Below, piece by piece: positions 16,150 to 25,419 of a DNA stretch of 45,793 bases. The notes beneath the pieces were generated by a model. It was not told the DNA's origin, searched no databases, and saw nothing but the letters and a program-made list of their open reading frames with translations. The position numbers and the translations under genes were made by a program. The DNA is from Amycolatopsis acidicola (lineage in GTDB: Bacteria > Actinomycetota > Actinomycetes > Mycobacteriales > Pseudonocardiaceae): contig NZ_VMNW02000077.1 of assembly GCF_007713735.2 (NCBI RefSeq), forward strand, positions 1 to 45,793. The letters run 5' to 3'. Every line of letters begins with the position of its first letter. Positions within the stretch are counted from its first letter, which is position 1.

Positions 16150-18165
16150 GTGCCGAAGTTCGCGACCGTGGCCAAGAGGCTCGTCCTTGGCCGCCCGTTC
16201 CGCAGTGACCGGTTGTCGCACACCTTGCTGCCCAAGCGCATCGCGCTGCCCATCTTCGCCTCCGACGCCCTCTCCAGTGTCGCTTACGCGCCCGAGGAAA
16301 TCTTCCTCACGCTGAGCGTCGCCGGGCTCTCCGCGTACTCGCTGGCTCCCTGGATCGGGGTCGCGGTCGCGGTGGTCATGCTCGTCGTCGTCGCGTCGTA
16401 CCGGCAGAACGTGCACGCGTATCCCAGCGGCGGCGGGGACTACGAGGTGGCCACCACCAACCTCGGCGGCAGATTCGGGCTCACCGTGGCCAGCGCGCTG
16501 CTCGTGGACTACGTGCTCACCGTCGCGGTGTCCACGTCCTCCGGCGTGGCGAACATCGGCTCCGCGATCCCCTTCGTCTCCCAGCACAAGGTGCTTTTCG
16601 CGGTCCTCATCGTCGCGACGCTGAGCGCGCTGAACCTCCGTGGCGTCCGCGAATCCGGGAAAGCCTTCGCGATTCCGACATACGGGTTCATCGCGGGCAT
16701 CCTGATCATGGTGGTGTGGGGGCTGATCGAGGCCGCGACCGGCACCCCGATGCACGCCGAGAGCGCGGGTTTCCAGCTGCACGAGGAGAATTCGCTCGTC
16801 GGCTTCGCCTTCGTGTTCCTGATTCTCCGCTCGTTCTCCTCCGGCGCGGCGGCGCTGACCGGGGTCGAGGCGATCAGCAACGGCGTCCCCGCGTTCCGCA
16901 AACCCAAGTCCAAGAACGCGGCCACCACGCTGCTGATGATGGGCGTGCTCGCGGTCACCATGCTGATCGGCATCATCGCGCTGGCGATCATCACCGACGT
17001 GAAGTTCGCCGAGGACCCCGCCGTGCAGCTGCAGGGCGCGCCGGCGGGCTACGAGCAGAAGACCATCGTCACCCAGATCGCGCACGCGGTGTTCCAGCAC
17101 TTCCCGCCCGGCTTCTACTACGTCTCCTTCGCCACCGGCATCATCCTGTTGCTCGCGGCGAACACCGCGTTCAACGGGTTCCCGGTGCTGGGCTCGATCC
17201 TGGCGCAGGACCGCTACCTGCCGCGGCAGCTGCACACCCGCGGCGACCGGCTCGCGTTCTCCAACGGAATCCTGTTCCTCGCCGTGTTCGCGCTCGTGCT
17301 GATCATCGCCTTCGACGCCGAGGTGACCCGGCTGATCCAGCTCTACATCGTGGGCGTGTTCGTGTCGTTCACGGTCAGCCAGGCCGGCATGATCCGGCAC
17401 TGGAACCGGTTGCTGTCGAGGGAAACCGATCCGGCGGCGCGGCGGCGGATGCGGCGCTCGCAGACGGTCAACGCGATCGGGCTGACCATGACCGGCACCG
17501 TGCTGGTGATCGTGCTGATCACCAAGTTCCTGCTCGGCGCGTGGATCGCGATCGCCGCGATGGTGGCGATCTTCCTGCTGATGACGGCGATCCGGAAGCA
17601 CTACGACCGGGTGTCCGAGGAACTGGCCGAAGTGGACGGTGAGGCGCCGAGCGTGCTGCCCTCCCGCAACCACGCCGTGGTGCTGGTGTCCAAACTGCAC
17701 CGTCCGACGCTGCGGGCTTTGGCCTACGCCAAGGCTTTCCGGCCGGACGTGCTGGAGGCGGTCACGGTCAACGTCGACGACGACGAGACGAGGCAGCTCA
17801 CCGCGGAATGGGAGAAGCACGGGTTCAAGGTGCCGCTGAAGGTGCTCGAATCGCCCTACCGCGAGATCACCAAACCCGTCGTGGACTACGTGAAGCGCGT
17901 CCGCGGCGACAATCCGCGCAACGTCGTGACGGTGTTCATCCCCGAGTACGTCGTCGGGCGCTGGTGGGAACAGTTGCTGCACAACCAAAGCGCGTTGCGG
18001 CTCAAGGGTCGTCTGCTGTTCCAGCCGGGTGTGATCGTGGCGAGCGTGCCGTGGCAGCTGGCTTCTTCGGAGGCCGCGGTGCGCCGCGCGCAGCGGGCCC
18101 GGCCCGCGGCCGGCGACGTGCGGCGTGGGCTCTATGACCACGCCGGCAAGGAAAGCGGGCGGTGA
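16150..18165 (+). CDS. APC-superfamily transporter, KimA-like potassium importer
   Basis: This 671-residue protein has about 12 membrane helices followed by a cytoplasmic domain from about 490 to the end. The architecture and length resemble Bacillus KimA, a proton-coupled K+ importer. As I recall, KimA binds K+ through Asp36, Tyr43, Asp117, Tyr118, Thr121, Thr230 and Glu233. Here Asp39, Tyr46 (FASDALSSVAY), Asp120, Tyr121, Thr124 (VDYVLT) and Thr237/Glu240 (LTGVEA) have the same internal spacing. The counterpart Rv2690c is usually annotated simply as an amino acid permease. Divergence from ceoBC supports a K+ role. A TAGGCT -10-like hexamer at 16138-16143 ends 6 bases before the GTG, so the transcript could be leaderless. 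No c-di-AMP riboswitch is visible upstream. Confidence 0.85.
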   Translation: MPKFATVAKRLVLGRPFRSDRLSHTLLPKRIALPIFASDALSSVAYAPEEIFLTLSVAGLSAYSLAPWIGVAVAVVMLVVVASYRQNVHAYPSGGGDYEVATTNLGGRFGLTVASALLVDYVLTVAVSTSSGVANIGSAIPFVSQHKVLFAVLIVATLSALNLRGVRESGKAFAIPTYGFIAGILIMVVWGLIEAATGTPMHAESAGFQLHEENSLVGFAFVFLILRSFSSGAAALTGVEAISNGVPAFRKPKSKNAATTLLMMGVLAVTMLIGIIALAIITDVKFAEDPAVQLQGAPAGYEQKTIVTQIAHAVFQHFPPGFYYVSFATGIILLLAANTAFNGFPVLGSILAQDRYLPRQLHTRGDRLAFSNGILFLAVFALVLIIAFDAEVTRLIQLYIVGVFVSFTVSQAGMIRHWNRLLSRETDPAARRRMRRSQTVNAIGLTMTGTVLVIVLITKFLLGAWIAIAAMVAIFLLMTAIRKHYDRVSEELAEVDGEAPSVLPSRNHAVVLVSKLHRPTLRALAYAKAFRPDVLEAVTVNVDDDETRQLTAEWEKHGFKVPLKVLESPYREITKPVVDYVKRVRGDNPRNVVTVFIPEYVVGRWWEQLLHNQSALRLKGRLLFQPGVIVASVPWQLASSEAAVRRAQRARPAAGDVRRGLYDHAGKESGR

Positions 18166-19406
18166 CCACGGCGAGCTGGGCCGGACGCAGTTTCGAGGCC
18201 GAGGTCGGCGCGGTCGCCCACGGCGGGCACTGCGTCGCGCGGGTCGAGGGCCGCGTGGTGTTCGTGCGGCACGCACTGCCGGGCGAGCGGGTGCGCGTCG
18301 AGGTCACCGAGGACAAGGGCGGCTCGTTCTGCCGCGCGGACGCGGTCGAGGTGCTCGAGCCCGCGCCGGAACGCGTCGAGCCGCCGTGCCCCGTGGCCGG
18401 TCCTGGGTTGTGTGGCGGCTGCGACTGGCAGCACGCCACGCCCGAGTTTCAGCGTGAGCTCAAGGCGCGGGTAGTTGCCGAGCAGCTGCAGCGACTGGCC
18501 GGACTCGACATTCCCGTTGTGGTGGAAGCACTTCCGGGCGGTCCGCTGGACTGGCGCACCCGCGCCCGGCTGGTCGTCGGCAAGGCCGGGCGCGCCGGGT
18601 TCCGCGCGCACCACAGCCATCGCGTGATCGAAATCGACGACTGCCCGATCTCCGTGCCCGCCGCGCTGGAGCCGGTGCTGTCGCGGCGCTGGCGGCCGGG
18701 TTCGGAGCTGGAGGTCACCAGCGACGGCGACGGGCAGATCCACGTTCGCGAGCTCGGCATGGTGCGCGGGAAACGGCGCGCGCGGCAGATCCAGGGCGGG
18801 CTCGCGGTGCAGCACGCGGCGGGCCGGGACTGGAAGCTCGACGCGCACGGCTTCTGGCAGGTGCATCCCGCGGCGGCGGACACGTTCGCGGAGGTCGCGG
18901 GGGACTGGGCGGAAGCGCCGGAAGGCGGTCTGGTCTGGGATCTCTACGCGGGGGTCGGGTTGTTCGCCTCGGTGCTGGCCGGGCAGGTCGGGCCGGACGG
19001 CGAAGTGGTGGCCGTCGAGTCCGGGCGCCGCGCGGTGTCCGACGGCGAACGGGCTTTGAGCGATCTGCCGCAGGTGCGCTGGCGGTCCGGGCGGGTGGAG
19101 CACGTGATCAGGGAACTGCCCGGCAGCCCTTCGGTCGTGGTGCTCGACCCGCCGCGCGCCGGCGCCGGGCGCGCGGTCGTCGAGTCCATTGTGGAGCGTG
19201 CGCCGGCGCGGGTCGTGTACGTGGCGTGCGACCCGGCGGCGCTGGCGCGCGACCTGGCCACGTTCGGCGCGCACGGGTACCGGCTGGAGCGGCTGCGGGC
19301 CTTCGACGCCTTCCCGATGACACATCACGTCGAGTGCGTGGCTCTCGTGGTTCCGAAAACTGTCGGTGGTCCGGGGCATGATGGCCCCCGTGAACCCACT
19401 GGATGA
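18162..19406 (+). CDS. TRAM-domain RNA (uracil-5) methyltransferase, TrmA/RlmD family
   Basis: This 414-residue protein has an N-terminal TRAM RNA-binding domain (about 8-68). The iron-sulfur cysteines follow as CPVAGPGLCGGC (about 76-87) plus one in DDCPIS (about 161). The methyltransferase domain contains QVHP, LYAGVGLFA for SAM binding, VVLDPPRAGAG, and the catalytic cysteine in YVACDPAALARD (near 357). It should methylate C5 of a uridine in rRNA or tRNA; which one cannot be read here. The GTG start overlaps the transporter stop by 4 bases (GTGA). It is the counterpart of Rv2689c. Confidence 0.9.
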   Translation: MTTASWAGRSFEAEVGAVAHGGHCVARVEGRVVFVRHALPGERVRVEVTEDKGGSFCRADAVEVLEPAPERVEPPCPVAGPGLCGGCDWQHATPEFQRELKARVVAEQLQRLAGLDIPVVVEALPGGPLDWRTRARLVVGKAGRAGFRAHHSHRVIEIDDCPISVPAALEPVLSRRWRPGSELEVTSDGDGQIHVRELGMVRGKRRARQIQGGLAVQHAAGRDWKLDAHGFWQVHPAAADTFAEVAGDWAEAPEGGLVWDLYAGVGLFASVLAGQVGPDGEVVAVESGRRAVSDGERALSDLPQVRWRSGRVEHVIRELPGSPSVVVLDPPRAGAGRAVVESIVERAPARVVYVACDPAALARDLATFGAHGYRLERLRAFDAFPMTHHVECVALVVPKTVGGPGHDGPREPTG

Positions 19407-19953
19407 TTTCGACCGCTCCGCCACCACGGCCACCGGGCTCGTTCGCGCGCTCGCGCCGTCGCAGTTCGAGCTGCCCACCGCCTGCACGGACTGGTCCGTG
19501 CAGGCGGTGGTCAACCACCTGACGCAGGGCAACCACAAGTTCGCCGCCTGGGCGCGCGGCGCGCAGGCGCCACCGGACGGGGATTTCCTCGGTGACGACC
19601 CGGCGGGCGCCTTCGAAAGGTCGGTCGCGCTGGTGCGTGCCGCGTTGAGTGAGCCGGGGCTGCTCGAGCGCACGGTGGAAACGCCGTTCGGGCCGGTACC
19701 CGGGGCAACGCTGGTGCATATGCGGGTCAACGAGTTTCTCGCGCACGGCTGGGATATCGCGGATGCCACCGGCCAACCCACCGACTTCCTGCCGGACTTG
19801 GCCGAGGGCGCGCTGCGGCAGTGGCGGGATCGGCTCGGCGGGAAACCGCGCCCGGACGGTGGTCCGTTCGCGGCCGAGCGGGCGGCGCCGGAAGGGGCGA
19901 GCGCGGCCGACAGGCTCGCGGCGTTCCTCGGGCGTGAGCCGGTGCGGAAGTAG
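19378..19953 (+). CDS. TIGR03086-type metal-binding (mycothiol/DinB-fold) protein
   Basis: This protein of about 191 residues has the maleylpyruvate isomerase N-terminal/DinB-like four-helix fold. ACTDWSVQAVVNHLTQGNHKFAAW carries the first histidine of the metal site. RVNEFLAHGWDIADATGQP carries the second metal motif (His-x3-Asp). LAAFLGREP at the end is the usual C-terminal signature of TIGR03086. Such proteins may be mycothiol-dependent enzymes; the substrate is unknown. The start is unsure (GTG 19366, ATG 19378 or 19381, GTG 19390). All overlap the end of the methyltransferase gene. Confidence 0.82.
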   Translation: MMAPVNPLDDFDRSATTATGLVRALAPSQFELPTACTDWSVQAVVNHLTQGNHKFAAWARGAQAPPDGDFLGDDPAGAFERSVALVRAALSEPGLLERTVETPFGPVPGATLVHMRVNEFLAHGWDIADATGQPTDFLPDLAEGALRQWRDRLGGKPRPDGGPFAAERAAPEGASAADRLAAFLGREPVRK

Positions 19954-19957
19954 GCGT

Positions 19958-21112
19958 ATGCGAGAGCTGGAGGAGATCACCGGGCTTTTGCTGCACGCCG
20001 CCGCGCAGCCGGGTTCGCGCGCTGCCGTCGTGCAGGAGCTGAGTGCGCGGCCCGGCCGGGCGCGGCTCGTGGCCACCGGGGCGGATCTGGTGTTGCTGGA
20101 GGTCGTTTCCCGGTTGCTGCGGCGCGGGTGGCAGCCGTACGACGTGCACCGGATCGCCTTGCGCCGCACAGGTTCCGACGGTGCGTCCCTCGCGGGGGAC
20201 GCGGTGGTGGCGGAGGTCGAACGCACCCCGGCGGTGAAGGTGCCGCGGGCGTGGCGCGCGCAGCTGGCGCGCATCGGCGCCGACGTGTGGTGGGACGCGG
20301 ACGAGCCACGGCTGAGCCAGTGGGCGCGGCGGCACGGCTGCGCGGCGGACCACGCGCTTTCCTGTGCTGTCAAGGCTTTGGCGGGGCTGGCCACGCTGCC
20401 GCCGTTGCCGGATCTGCCGCTGCCCGCGGACGAGGGCGTGGACGAGAAGATGCTCGCGAAGGTGCGGGCGTTGCTGGCGAAGGCGGAGTCCACGCCGTAT
20501 CCGGAGGAAGCGGAGGCGTTGTCGGCCAAGGCGCAGGAGCTGATGAGCCGCTACTCGTTCGAGCAGGCGCTGGTGGATTCGCGGGAAGCGGGCTCGGCGC
20601 GGCGGTTCTGGCTGGACGAGCCGTACCTGGCCGCGAAGTCCTCGCTCGTTTCGGCGGTGGCCTCGGCGAACCGCTGCCGTGCCGTGTCGTACGAGAAGCT
20701 GGGTTTCCTTGCCGTGGTGGGGCATGAGGTGGATCTGGACATCGTCGACGTGCTCGCCACTTCGTTGCTGGTGCAGGCGACGGAGGCGATGCTCGCGGCG
20801 GGCAGGCACGTGTCGCTGGGCGGGCGTTCGCGCACGCGCTCGTTCCGGCACGCTTTCCTGCTGTCGTACGCCGCGCGCATCGGGGAACGGCTCGCGGAGG
20901 CGGATGAGGCCGTCGGAGCGCAGGTGGTGGACGAACGTCTGCTGCCGGTGCTGGCCCGCCGCCGGGCGGAGGTGGATGCCTTGTTCGGGCGGCTGTTCCC
21001 GGACGTAGCGCGGCGAACGCACTCGATCAGCAACGGTGCCGGCTGGCATGCCGGCCGCGCGGCCGCGGACCAGGCGAAGCTGACCCCGGAACGGAGGCGC
21101 CTCACGGGCTGA
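19958..21112 (+). CDS. DUF2786 protein
   Basis: This 384-residue protein contains the DUF2786 motif DEKMLAKVRALLAKAESTPYPEEAEALSAKAQELMSRYS (about 163-201), which phage and actinobacterial proteins of unknown function share. The rest is helical: VVEVLA-like membrane helices are absent, and a conserved region near 235-330 includes VGHEVDLDIVDVLATSLLVQA and SFRHAFLLSYAARIGERL. The ATG follows the preceding stop by only 4 bases, so the two genes form an operon. No catalytic function is evident. Confidence 0.8.
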   Translation: MRELEEITGLLLHAAAQPGSRAAVVQELSARPGRARLVATGADLVLLEVVSRLLRRGWQPYDVHRIALRRTGSDGASLAGDAVVAEVERTPAVKVPRAWRAQLARIGADVWWDADEPRLSQWARRHGCAADHALSCAVKALAGLATLPPLPDLPLPADEGVDEKMLAKVRALLAKAESTPYPEEAEALSAKAQELMSRYSFEQALVDSREAGSARRFWLDEPYLAAKSSLVSAVASANRCRAVSYEKLGFLAVVGHEVDLDIVDVLATSLLVQATEAMLAAGRHVSLGGRSRTRSFRHAFLLSYAARIGERLAEADEAVGAQVVDERLLPVLARRRAEVDALFGRLFPDVARRTHSISNGAGWHAGRAAADQAKLTPERRRLTG

Positions 21113-21759
21113 TTCGCGGGCAGGTGGCGTGGTTGCCAGCCCCGCTGGGGGCGGCTGACTGGTGTCGCGGGCTGGCGCGCTGGGGCGGCCAGCTCGCCGA
21201 GGTGGCGGGCTGGCGTGGCGGGCTGGCTGGTGTGGCGCGCTGGCGGGGTGGCGCGCGGGAGGGGCCGATCCGCGCGGGGTGCGGCCAACTCGTGCGCGGG
21301 TGCCGCCACGCACGCGTGAGTGCGCGAGGGGCGGCAGGGCTGCGCGTGGGTGCGGCCGCCGACGCGGGTGCGCGGGGTGCGGCCCGGGCGGCGTGCGGGT
21401 GCGGCCAAGGCACGCGAGGCAGCCAACCCACGTGCGGGCGCGGCAGGGCGGCTCGCGGGGATGGCGAACCTGGGCGGCGGGAGCGGCCAGCACGCAAACG
21501 GGCGCGGCTGGCCGCCTGCGGGTGAGATCACCATGCCGGCTCGGTCAGCCAGCGCGTTGGCCATCGCGCCGTCGGGGATCGCGGGGCCGGGGTGTGAAGG
21601 GCGTGCCCGACCGGCGGCCTTCTCCGCGACTGTCCCGCCCCGCCACCGGATTTCACCGCGGCTGCCGTGCCCTCACGCGACTACTCCGCCTCGCCACCAG
21701 ACTTCAGCTCGGTCAGCCAGCGCGCGAACGTGAACCTGCGCCCAACCGCCACCCGCGGC
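21113..21759. repeat. G-rich low-complexity intergenic region
   Basis: This 647-base gap between convergent genes is built largely from short degenerate repeats. From about 21160 to 21260 variants of GGCGGGCTGGC and GGCGCGCTGG recur. From about 21275 to 21420 GTGCGGCC and GTGCGGGTGC recur. The plus strand is much richer in G than C there. The rightmost 150 bases are more ordinary. All frames are low-complexity Arg/Ala/Gly/Trp strings with no family resemblance, so I call no gene. Confidence 0.6.
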
Positions 21760-23229
21760 TCAGGCGCGGAACCAACCCGACGGGCCCGGCCGCAGGTTCT
21801 GGTACACGTGCTTGGCCTCCTGGTACTCCGCCAGCCCCGTCGGCCCCAGCTCGCGGCCGAAGCCGGATTGTTTGAAGCCGCCCCATTCCGCCTGGGGCAG
21901 GTACGGGTGGAAGTCGTTGATCCACACCGTGCCGTGCCGCAAGCGGTTGGCCACGCGCTGGGCGCGCGAGGCGTCGTTGGTGAACACGCCACCGGCCAGG
22001 CCGTAATGGGTGTCGTTCGCGATGCGGATCGCGTCGTCTTCGTCGGTGAAAGTCTCGACGGTCAGCACGGGGCCGAAGGACTCCTCAACGACGGCGAAGC
22101 TGCCCTGGCGCACGTTGTCCAACACGGTCGGCAGGTAGAAGTACCCGTCGGCGAGCCGCGCGTCGTCCGCGCGGCGGCCGCCGGTGCGGAGAACGGCGCC
22201 TTCGCCCAGGGCGGTCTCGACGTACTTCTCCACCTTCGCCAGGTGGTCGGCCGAGATCAGCGGACCCGTCTCGGCCGAGGGGTCGAACGGGCCGCCGAGC
22301 CGGATCCGCTCCGCGCGCCGCACCACCTCGTCCACGAGCCTGTCGTGCAGTTCCTCCTGCACGATCAGCCGCGCGCCCGCCGAGCAGACCTGGCCCGAAT
22401 GCAGGAACACCGCGGTGAGCACGTAGTCCACGGCGGTCTCGAAGTCGGTGTCGGCGAAGACGACGTTCGGGTTCTTGCCGCCCAGCTCCAGCGCCACCTT
22501 CTTCACCGTCGCCGCCGCGGCCGCCGCGATCCGCTTGCCGGTGGCGAGCCCGCCGGTGAACGACACCATGTCCACGCCGGGATGCTCGGACAGCGGCGCG
22601 CCCGCCTCGGCCCCGGCGCCGAGCACCAGGTTCGCGACACCCGCGGGCAACCCGGCCTCGGTGAGCGTGCGCATCAGCAGGATCGCGGTGTTCGGCGTCA
22701 GCTCGCTGGGCTTGAGCACGAACGTGTTCCCCGCCGCCAGCGCGGGCGCCACCTTCCACGCGACCTGCAGCAATGGATAGTTCCACGGCGTGATCAGCCC
22801 GCACACGCCCACGGGCTCGTACACGACGCGGCTGAACGCGTCCGGGTTGCCGGTTTCGACGACCCGGCCCGCGTCGTTCCCGGCTAGCTTGCCGAAATAA
22901 CGGAAGCACGCCGCGACGTCGGCCAGGTCGTACTCGCTCTCCACCAGGCGTTTGCCGGTGTCCAGCGATTCCGCCCTGGCGTAGGCGTCCTTGTCGCGCT
23001 CGAGCAACTCCGCCACGCGCAGCAGCAGATCACCCCGCTGGGGCGCCGGTGTGGCGGGCCAGGGCCCGGAGTCGAAGGCCGAGCGCGCCGCCGCGATGGC
23101 CGCTTCGGTGTCCTCCCTTGTGCCCTCACCGACGACGCCGACCAGCGAACCATCGGCGGGACAGCGGATCTCGCGCCGGCCGCCCCGCCGCGGCGCCACC
23201 CACTCCCCGCCGACGAAAAAGTCCGACAC
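21760..23229 (-). CDS. NAD(P)-dependent aldehyde dehydrogenase, betaine-aldehyde type
   Basis: This 489-residue ALDH has every core element. TPWNYPL (Asn near 150), FVLKPSE (Lys near 173), FTGGLATGKRI (dinucleotide loop, with Gly-Gly in place of the usual Gly-Ser), LELGGKNPN (general base Glu near 248) and SGQVCSAGAR (catalytic Cys near 282) are all readable. The C-terminus AEWGGFKQSGFGRELGPTGLAEYQEAKHVYQ resembles glycine betaine aldehyde dehydrogenases. It oxidises an aldehyde to the acid; glycine betaine synthesis is possible but no choline dehydrogenase is nearby. The GTG at 23229 is preferred to 23244 because an AGGGAGGGG ribosome site sits 7 bases upstream. Confidence 0.9.
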   Translation of the reverse strand: MSDFFVGGEWVAPRRGGRREIRCPADGSLVGVVGEGTREDTEAAIAAARSAFDSGPWPATPAPQRGDLLLRVAELLERDKDAYARAESLDTGKRLVESEYDLADVAACFRYFGKLAGNDAGRVVETGNPDAFSRVVYEPVGVCGLITPWNYPLLQVAWKVAPALAAGNTFVLKPSELTPNTAILLMRTLTEAGLPAGVANLVLGAGAEAGAPLSEHPGVDMVSFTGGLATGKRIAAAAAATVKKVALELGGKNPNVVFADTDFETAVDYVLTAVFLHSGQVCSAGARLIVQEELHDRLVDEVVRRAERIRLGGPFDPSAETGPLISADHLAKVEKYVETALGEGAVLRTGGRRADDARLADGYFYLPTVLDNVRQGSFAVVEESFGPVLTVETFTDEDDAIRIANDTHYGLAGGVFTNDASRAQRVANRLRHGTVWINDFHPYLPQAEWGGFKQSGFGRELGPTGLAEYQEAKHVYQNLRPGPSGWFRA

Positions 23230-23501
23230 CGGCCCCTCCCTCACACACCGTTTGCTGCCAGGAGGAAAATCCTACGTGGCGGATCACCCTGGGCCGGTCG
23301 GCTGGTAATCCCGGCCACGTTCGGGCGATCGAGCCACCGCAGGTGATGGCGCCGCTCTGAACGGTGACGGGCGGGGGAATGCGTCCGGGGGAGGTTTCGG
23401 GCGTCCGGACCACGTGAGGAACGCCGCGTGGGGCGGCGCGGGGTTCCGGCCCTCCGTAGACTGGCCGGACGGTCTGCGGATCTACGGGATGAGGTGGAGA
23501 G

Positions 23502-25412
23502 TTGACTTTGCTGGAGTCCGTGCACGGGCCTGCCGACCTCAAGCGCATGGATCAGGGCCAGCTCGAGCAGCTGGCGGGGGAGATCCGGGACTTCCTGATC
23601 GACCGGGTGCGCCGCTCCGGCGGGCATCTGGGCCCCAACCTCGGCGTGGTGGAGCTGACGATGGCGCTGCACCGCGTCTTCGACTCCCCGCGGGACGCGA
23701 TCGTCTTCGACGTCGGGCACCAGAGCTACGTGCACAAGATCGTCACCGGCAGGCAGGACGGGTTCGATCTGCTGCGCCAGACCGGCGGGGTCGCGGGCTA
23801 CCCGATCCGAGCCGAGAGCGAGCACGACTTCGTGGAGAACAGCCACGCCTCCACCGCGCTGTCCTATGTGGACGGTCTGTCGAAGGCGTTCGAGCTGGCG
23901 GGAGGCGGCAGGCACACCGTGGCCGTGGTCGGTGACGGCGCGCTCACCGGCGGCATGTGCTGGGAGGCGCTGAACAACATCGCCGCCGAGCCCGGCCGCC
24001 CCGTGGTGATCGTGGTCAACGACAACGGCCGCTCCTACTCGCCGACCATCGGCGGGTTCGCCGACCACCTTTCCTCGCTGCGGCTGCAGCCGGGTTACGA
24101 GCGGATGCTCGACGGCGGGCGCGAGCTGCTGATGCACACGCCGGTCGTGGGCAAGCCGATCTATGCCGCGTTGCACGCCGCGAAGGCGGGCATCAAGGAC
24201 GCGCTGAGCCCGCAGATGATGTTCTCCGACCTGGGGATCAAGTACCTCGGCCCGGTCGACGGGCACGACCTCGTGGCGCTGGAGAAGGCGCTGCACGCGG
24301 CGAAGGCCTTCGGGGGCCCGGTGATCGTGCACGCGGTCACCGAGAAGGGCCACGGCTACCCGCCGGCGGTCAACCACGAGGCCGACCAGATGCACCAGAC
24401 CGACCCGATCGACCCGGAGACCGGCAAGCCGAAGCCCAAGGGCCGCAGCTGGACCTCGGTGTTCGCGAGCGAATTGGCGAGTATCGGCGCGGAGCGGGAG
24501 GACATCGTCGCGATCACCGCGGCGATGCTGCGCTCCACCGGGCTGCACGAGTTCGCCGAGCGGTTCCCCGAGCGCTGGTTCGACGTCGGGATCGCCGAGC
24601 AGCACGCGGTCACGTCGGCCGCGGGCCTGGCCATGGGCGGGATGCACCCGGTCGTCGCGGTGTACTCCACGTTCCTGAACCGCGCCTTCGACCAGCTGCT
24701 GATGGACGTGGCGCTGCACCGGCAGCCGGTCACCCTGGTGCTCGACAGGGCCGGGATCACGGGCCCGGACGGGCCGAGCCACCACGGCATGTGGGACCTG
24801 TCGCTGCTGGGGCTGGTGCCGGGCATGAAGGTCGCCGCCCCGCGTGACGCCGCGACGTTGTGCGAAGAACTGCGCGAGGCGGTCGCGGTGTCCGACGGGC
24901 CGACTGCGCTGCGGTTCTCCAAGGGCAGCGTGCCGGACTCGATCCCGGCCGTGGAACGCACCGGCGTGGTGGACGTGCTGCGCAAGCCGGCTGAGGGCGG
25001 CGACGTGCTGCTGGTCGCGGTCGGCGCGTTCGCGCAGCTCGGGCTGGCGGCCGCGGAAAGGCTGGCGGACCAGGGAATCGCGGTCACGGTCGTCGATCCG
25101 CGCTGGGTGGTGCCGGTGCCGGCGGAGCTGGTCGAACTGGCGCAGCAGCACCGGCTTGTCGTGACGGTCGAGGACAGTGGGCGCCACGGCGGGTTCGGTT
25201 CCGCGCTGGCCGCCGTGCTGCGGGACGCGGAATGCGACGTGCCGCTGCGGGATCTCGCTGTCCCGCAACAGTTCCACGAACTCGGCTCGCGGGACGAGGT
25301 GCTCGCCAGGGTCGGCTTGACCGCGCAGGACGTGGCCCGCCGGGTGACCGGGTGGGCGTCGAACCTCCTGCTGGAGGCCCAGACGGAAGCGGCGGACTCG
25401 CCGGGGAAATAA
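23502..25412 (+). CDS. dxs: 1-deoxy-D-xylulose-5-phosphate synthase
   Basis: This 636-residue thiamine diphosphate enzyme condenses pyruvate and glyceraldehyde-3-phosphate, the first step of the MEP isoprenoid pathway. Key features are GHLGPNLGVVELT (catalytic His region), VFDVGHQSYVHKIVTGR, the ThDP/Mg2+ motif VVGDGALTGGMCWEALNN and the pyrimidine-domain ERWFDVGIAEQHAVTSAAGLA. Length is normal. The start is TTG at 23502 with an AGGTGGAGA ribosome site; no ATG or GTG fits better. Upstream is a 272-base divergent gap with the aldehyde dehydrogenase. Mycobacteria have dxs1 (Rv2682c) near the same block. Confidence 0.95.
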   Translation: MTLLESVHGPADLKRMDQGQLEQLAGEIRDFLIDRVRRSGGHLGPNLGVVELTMALHRVFDSPRDAIVFDVGHQSYVHKIVTGRQDGFDLLRQTGGVAGYPIRAESEHDFVENSHASTALSYVDGLSKAFELAGGGRHTVAVVGDGALTGGMCWEALNNIAAEPGRPVVIVVNDNGRSYSPTIGGFADHLSSLRLQPGYERMLDGGRELLMHTPVVGKPIYAALHAAKAGIKDALSPQMMFSDLGIKYLGPVDGHDLVALEKALHAAKAFGGPVIVHAVTEKGHGYPPAVNHEADQMHQTDPIDPETGKPKPKGRSWTSVFASELASIGAEREDIVAITAAMLRSTGLHEFAERFPERWFDVGIAEQHAVTSAAGLAMGGMHPVVAVYSTFLNRAFDQLLMDVALHRQPVTLVLDRAGITGPDGPSHHGMWDLSLLGLVPGMKVAAPRDAATLCEELREAVAVSDGPTALRFSKGSVPDSIPAVERTGVVDVLRKPAEGGDVLLVAVGAFAQLGLAAAERLADQGIAVTVVDPRWVVPVPAELVELAQQHRLVVTVEDSGRHGGFGSALAAVLRDAECDVPLRDLAVPQQFHELGSRDEVLARVGLTAQDVARRVTGWASNLLLEAQTEAADSPGK

Positions 25413-25419
25413 TCATGGC

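Noticed and set aside
16024..18276. A 750-codon open frame on the minus strand
   Set aside because: It is antisense to the KimA-like transporter and has low-complexity charged composition.
21113..21759. Open frames in the G-rich gap considered as genes or a pseudogene
   Set aside because: All frames are low-complexity Arg/Ala/Gly/Trp strings without ribosome sites or family motifs.
23245..23501. TGAAC at 23358 followed by CGTCCG as another ECF promoter
   Set aside because: The spacer is 19 bases rather than 17, and the site precedes dxs, a housekeeping gene.
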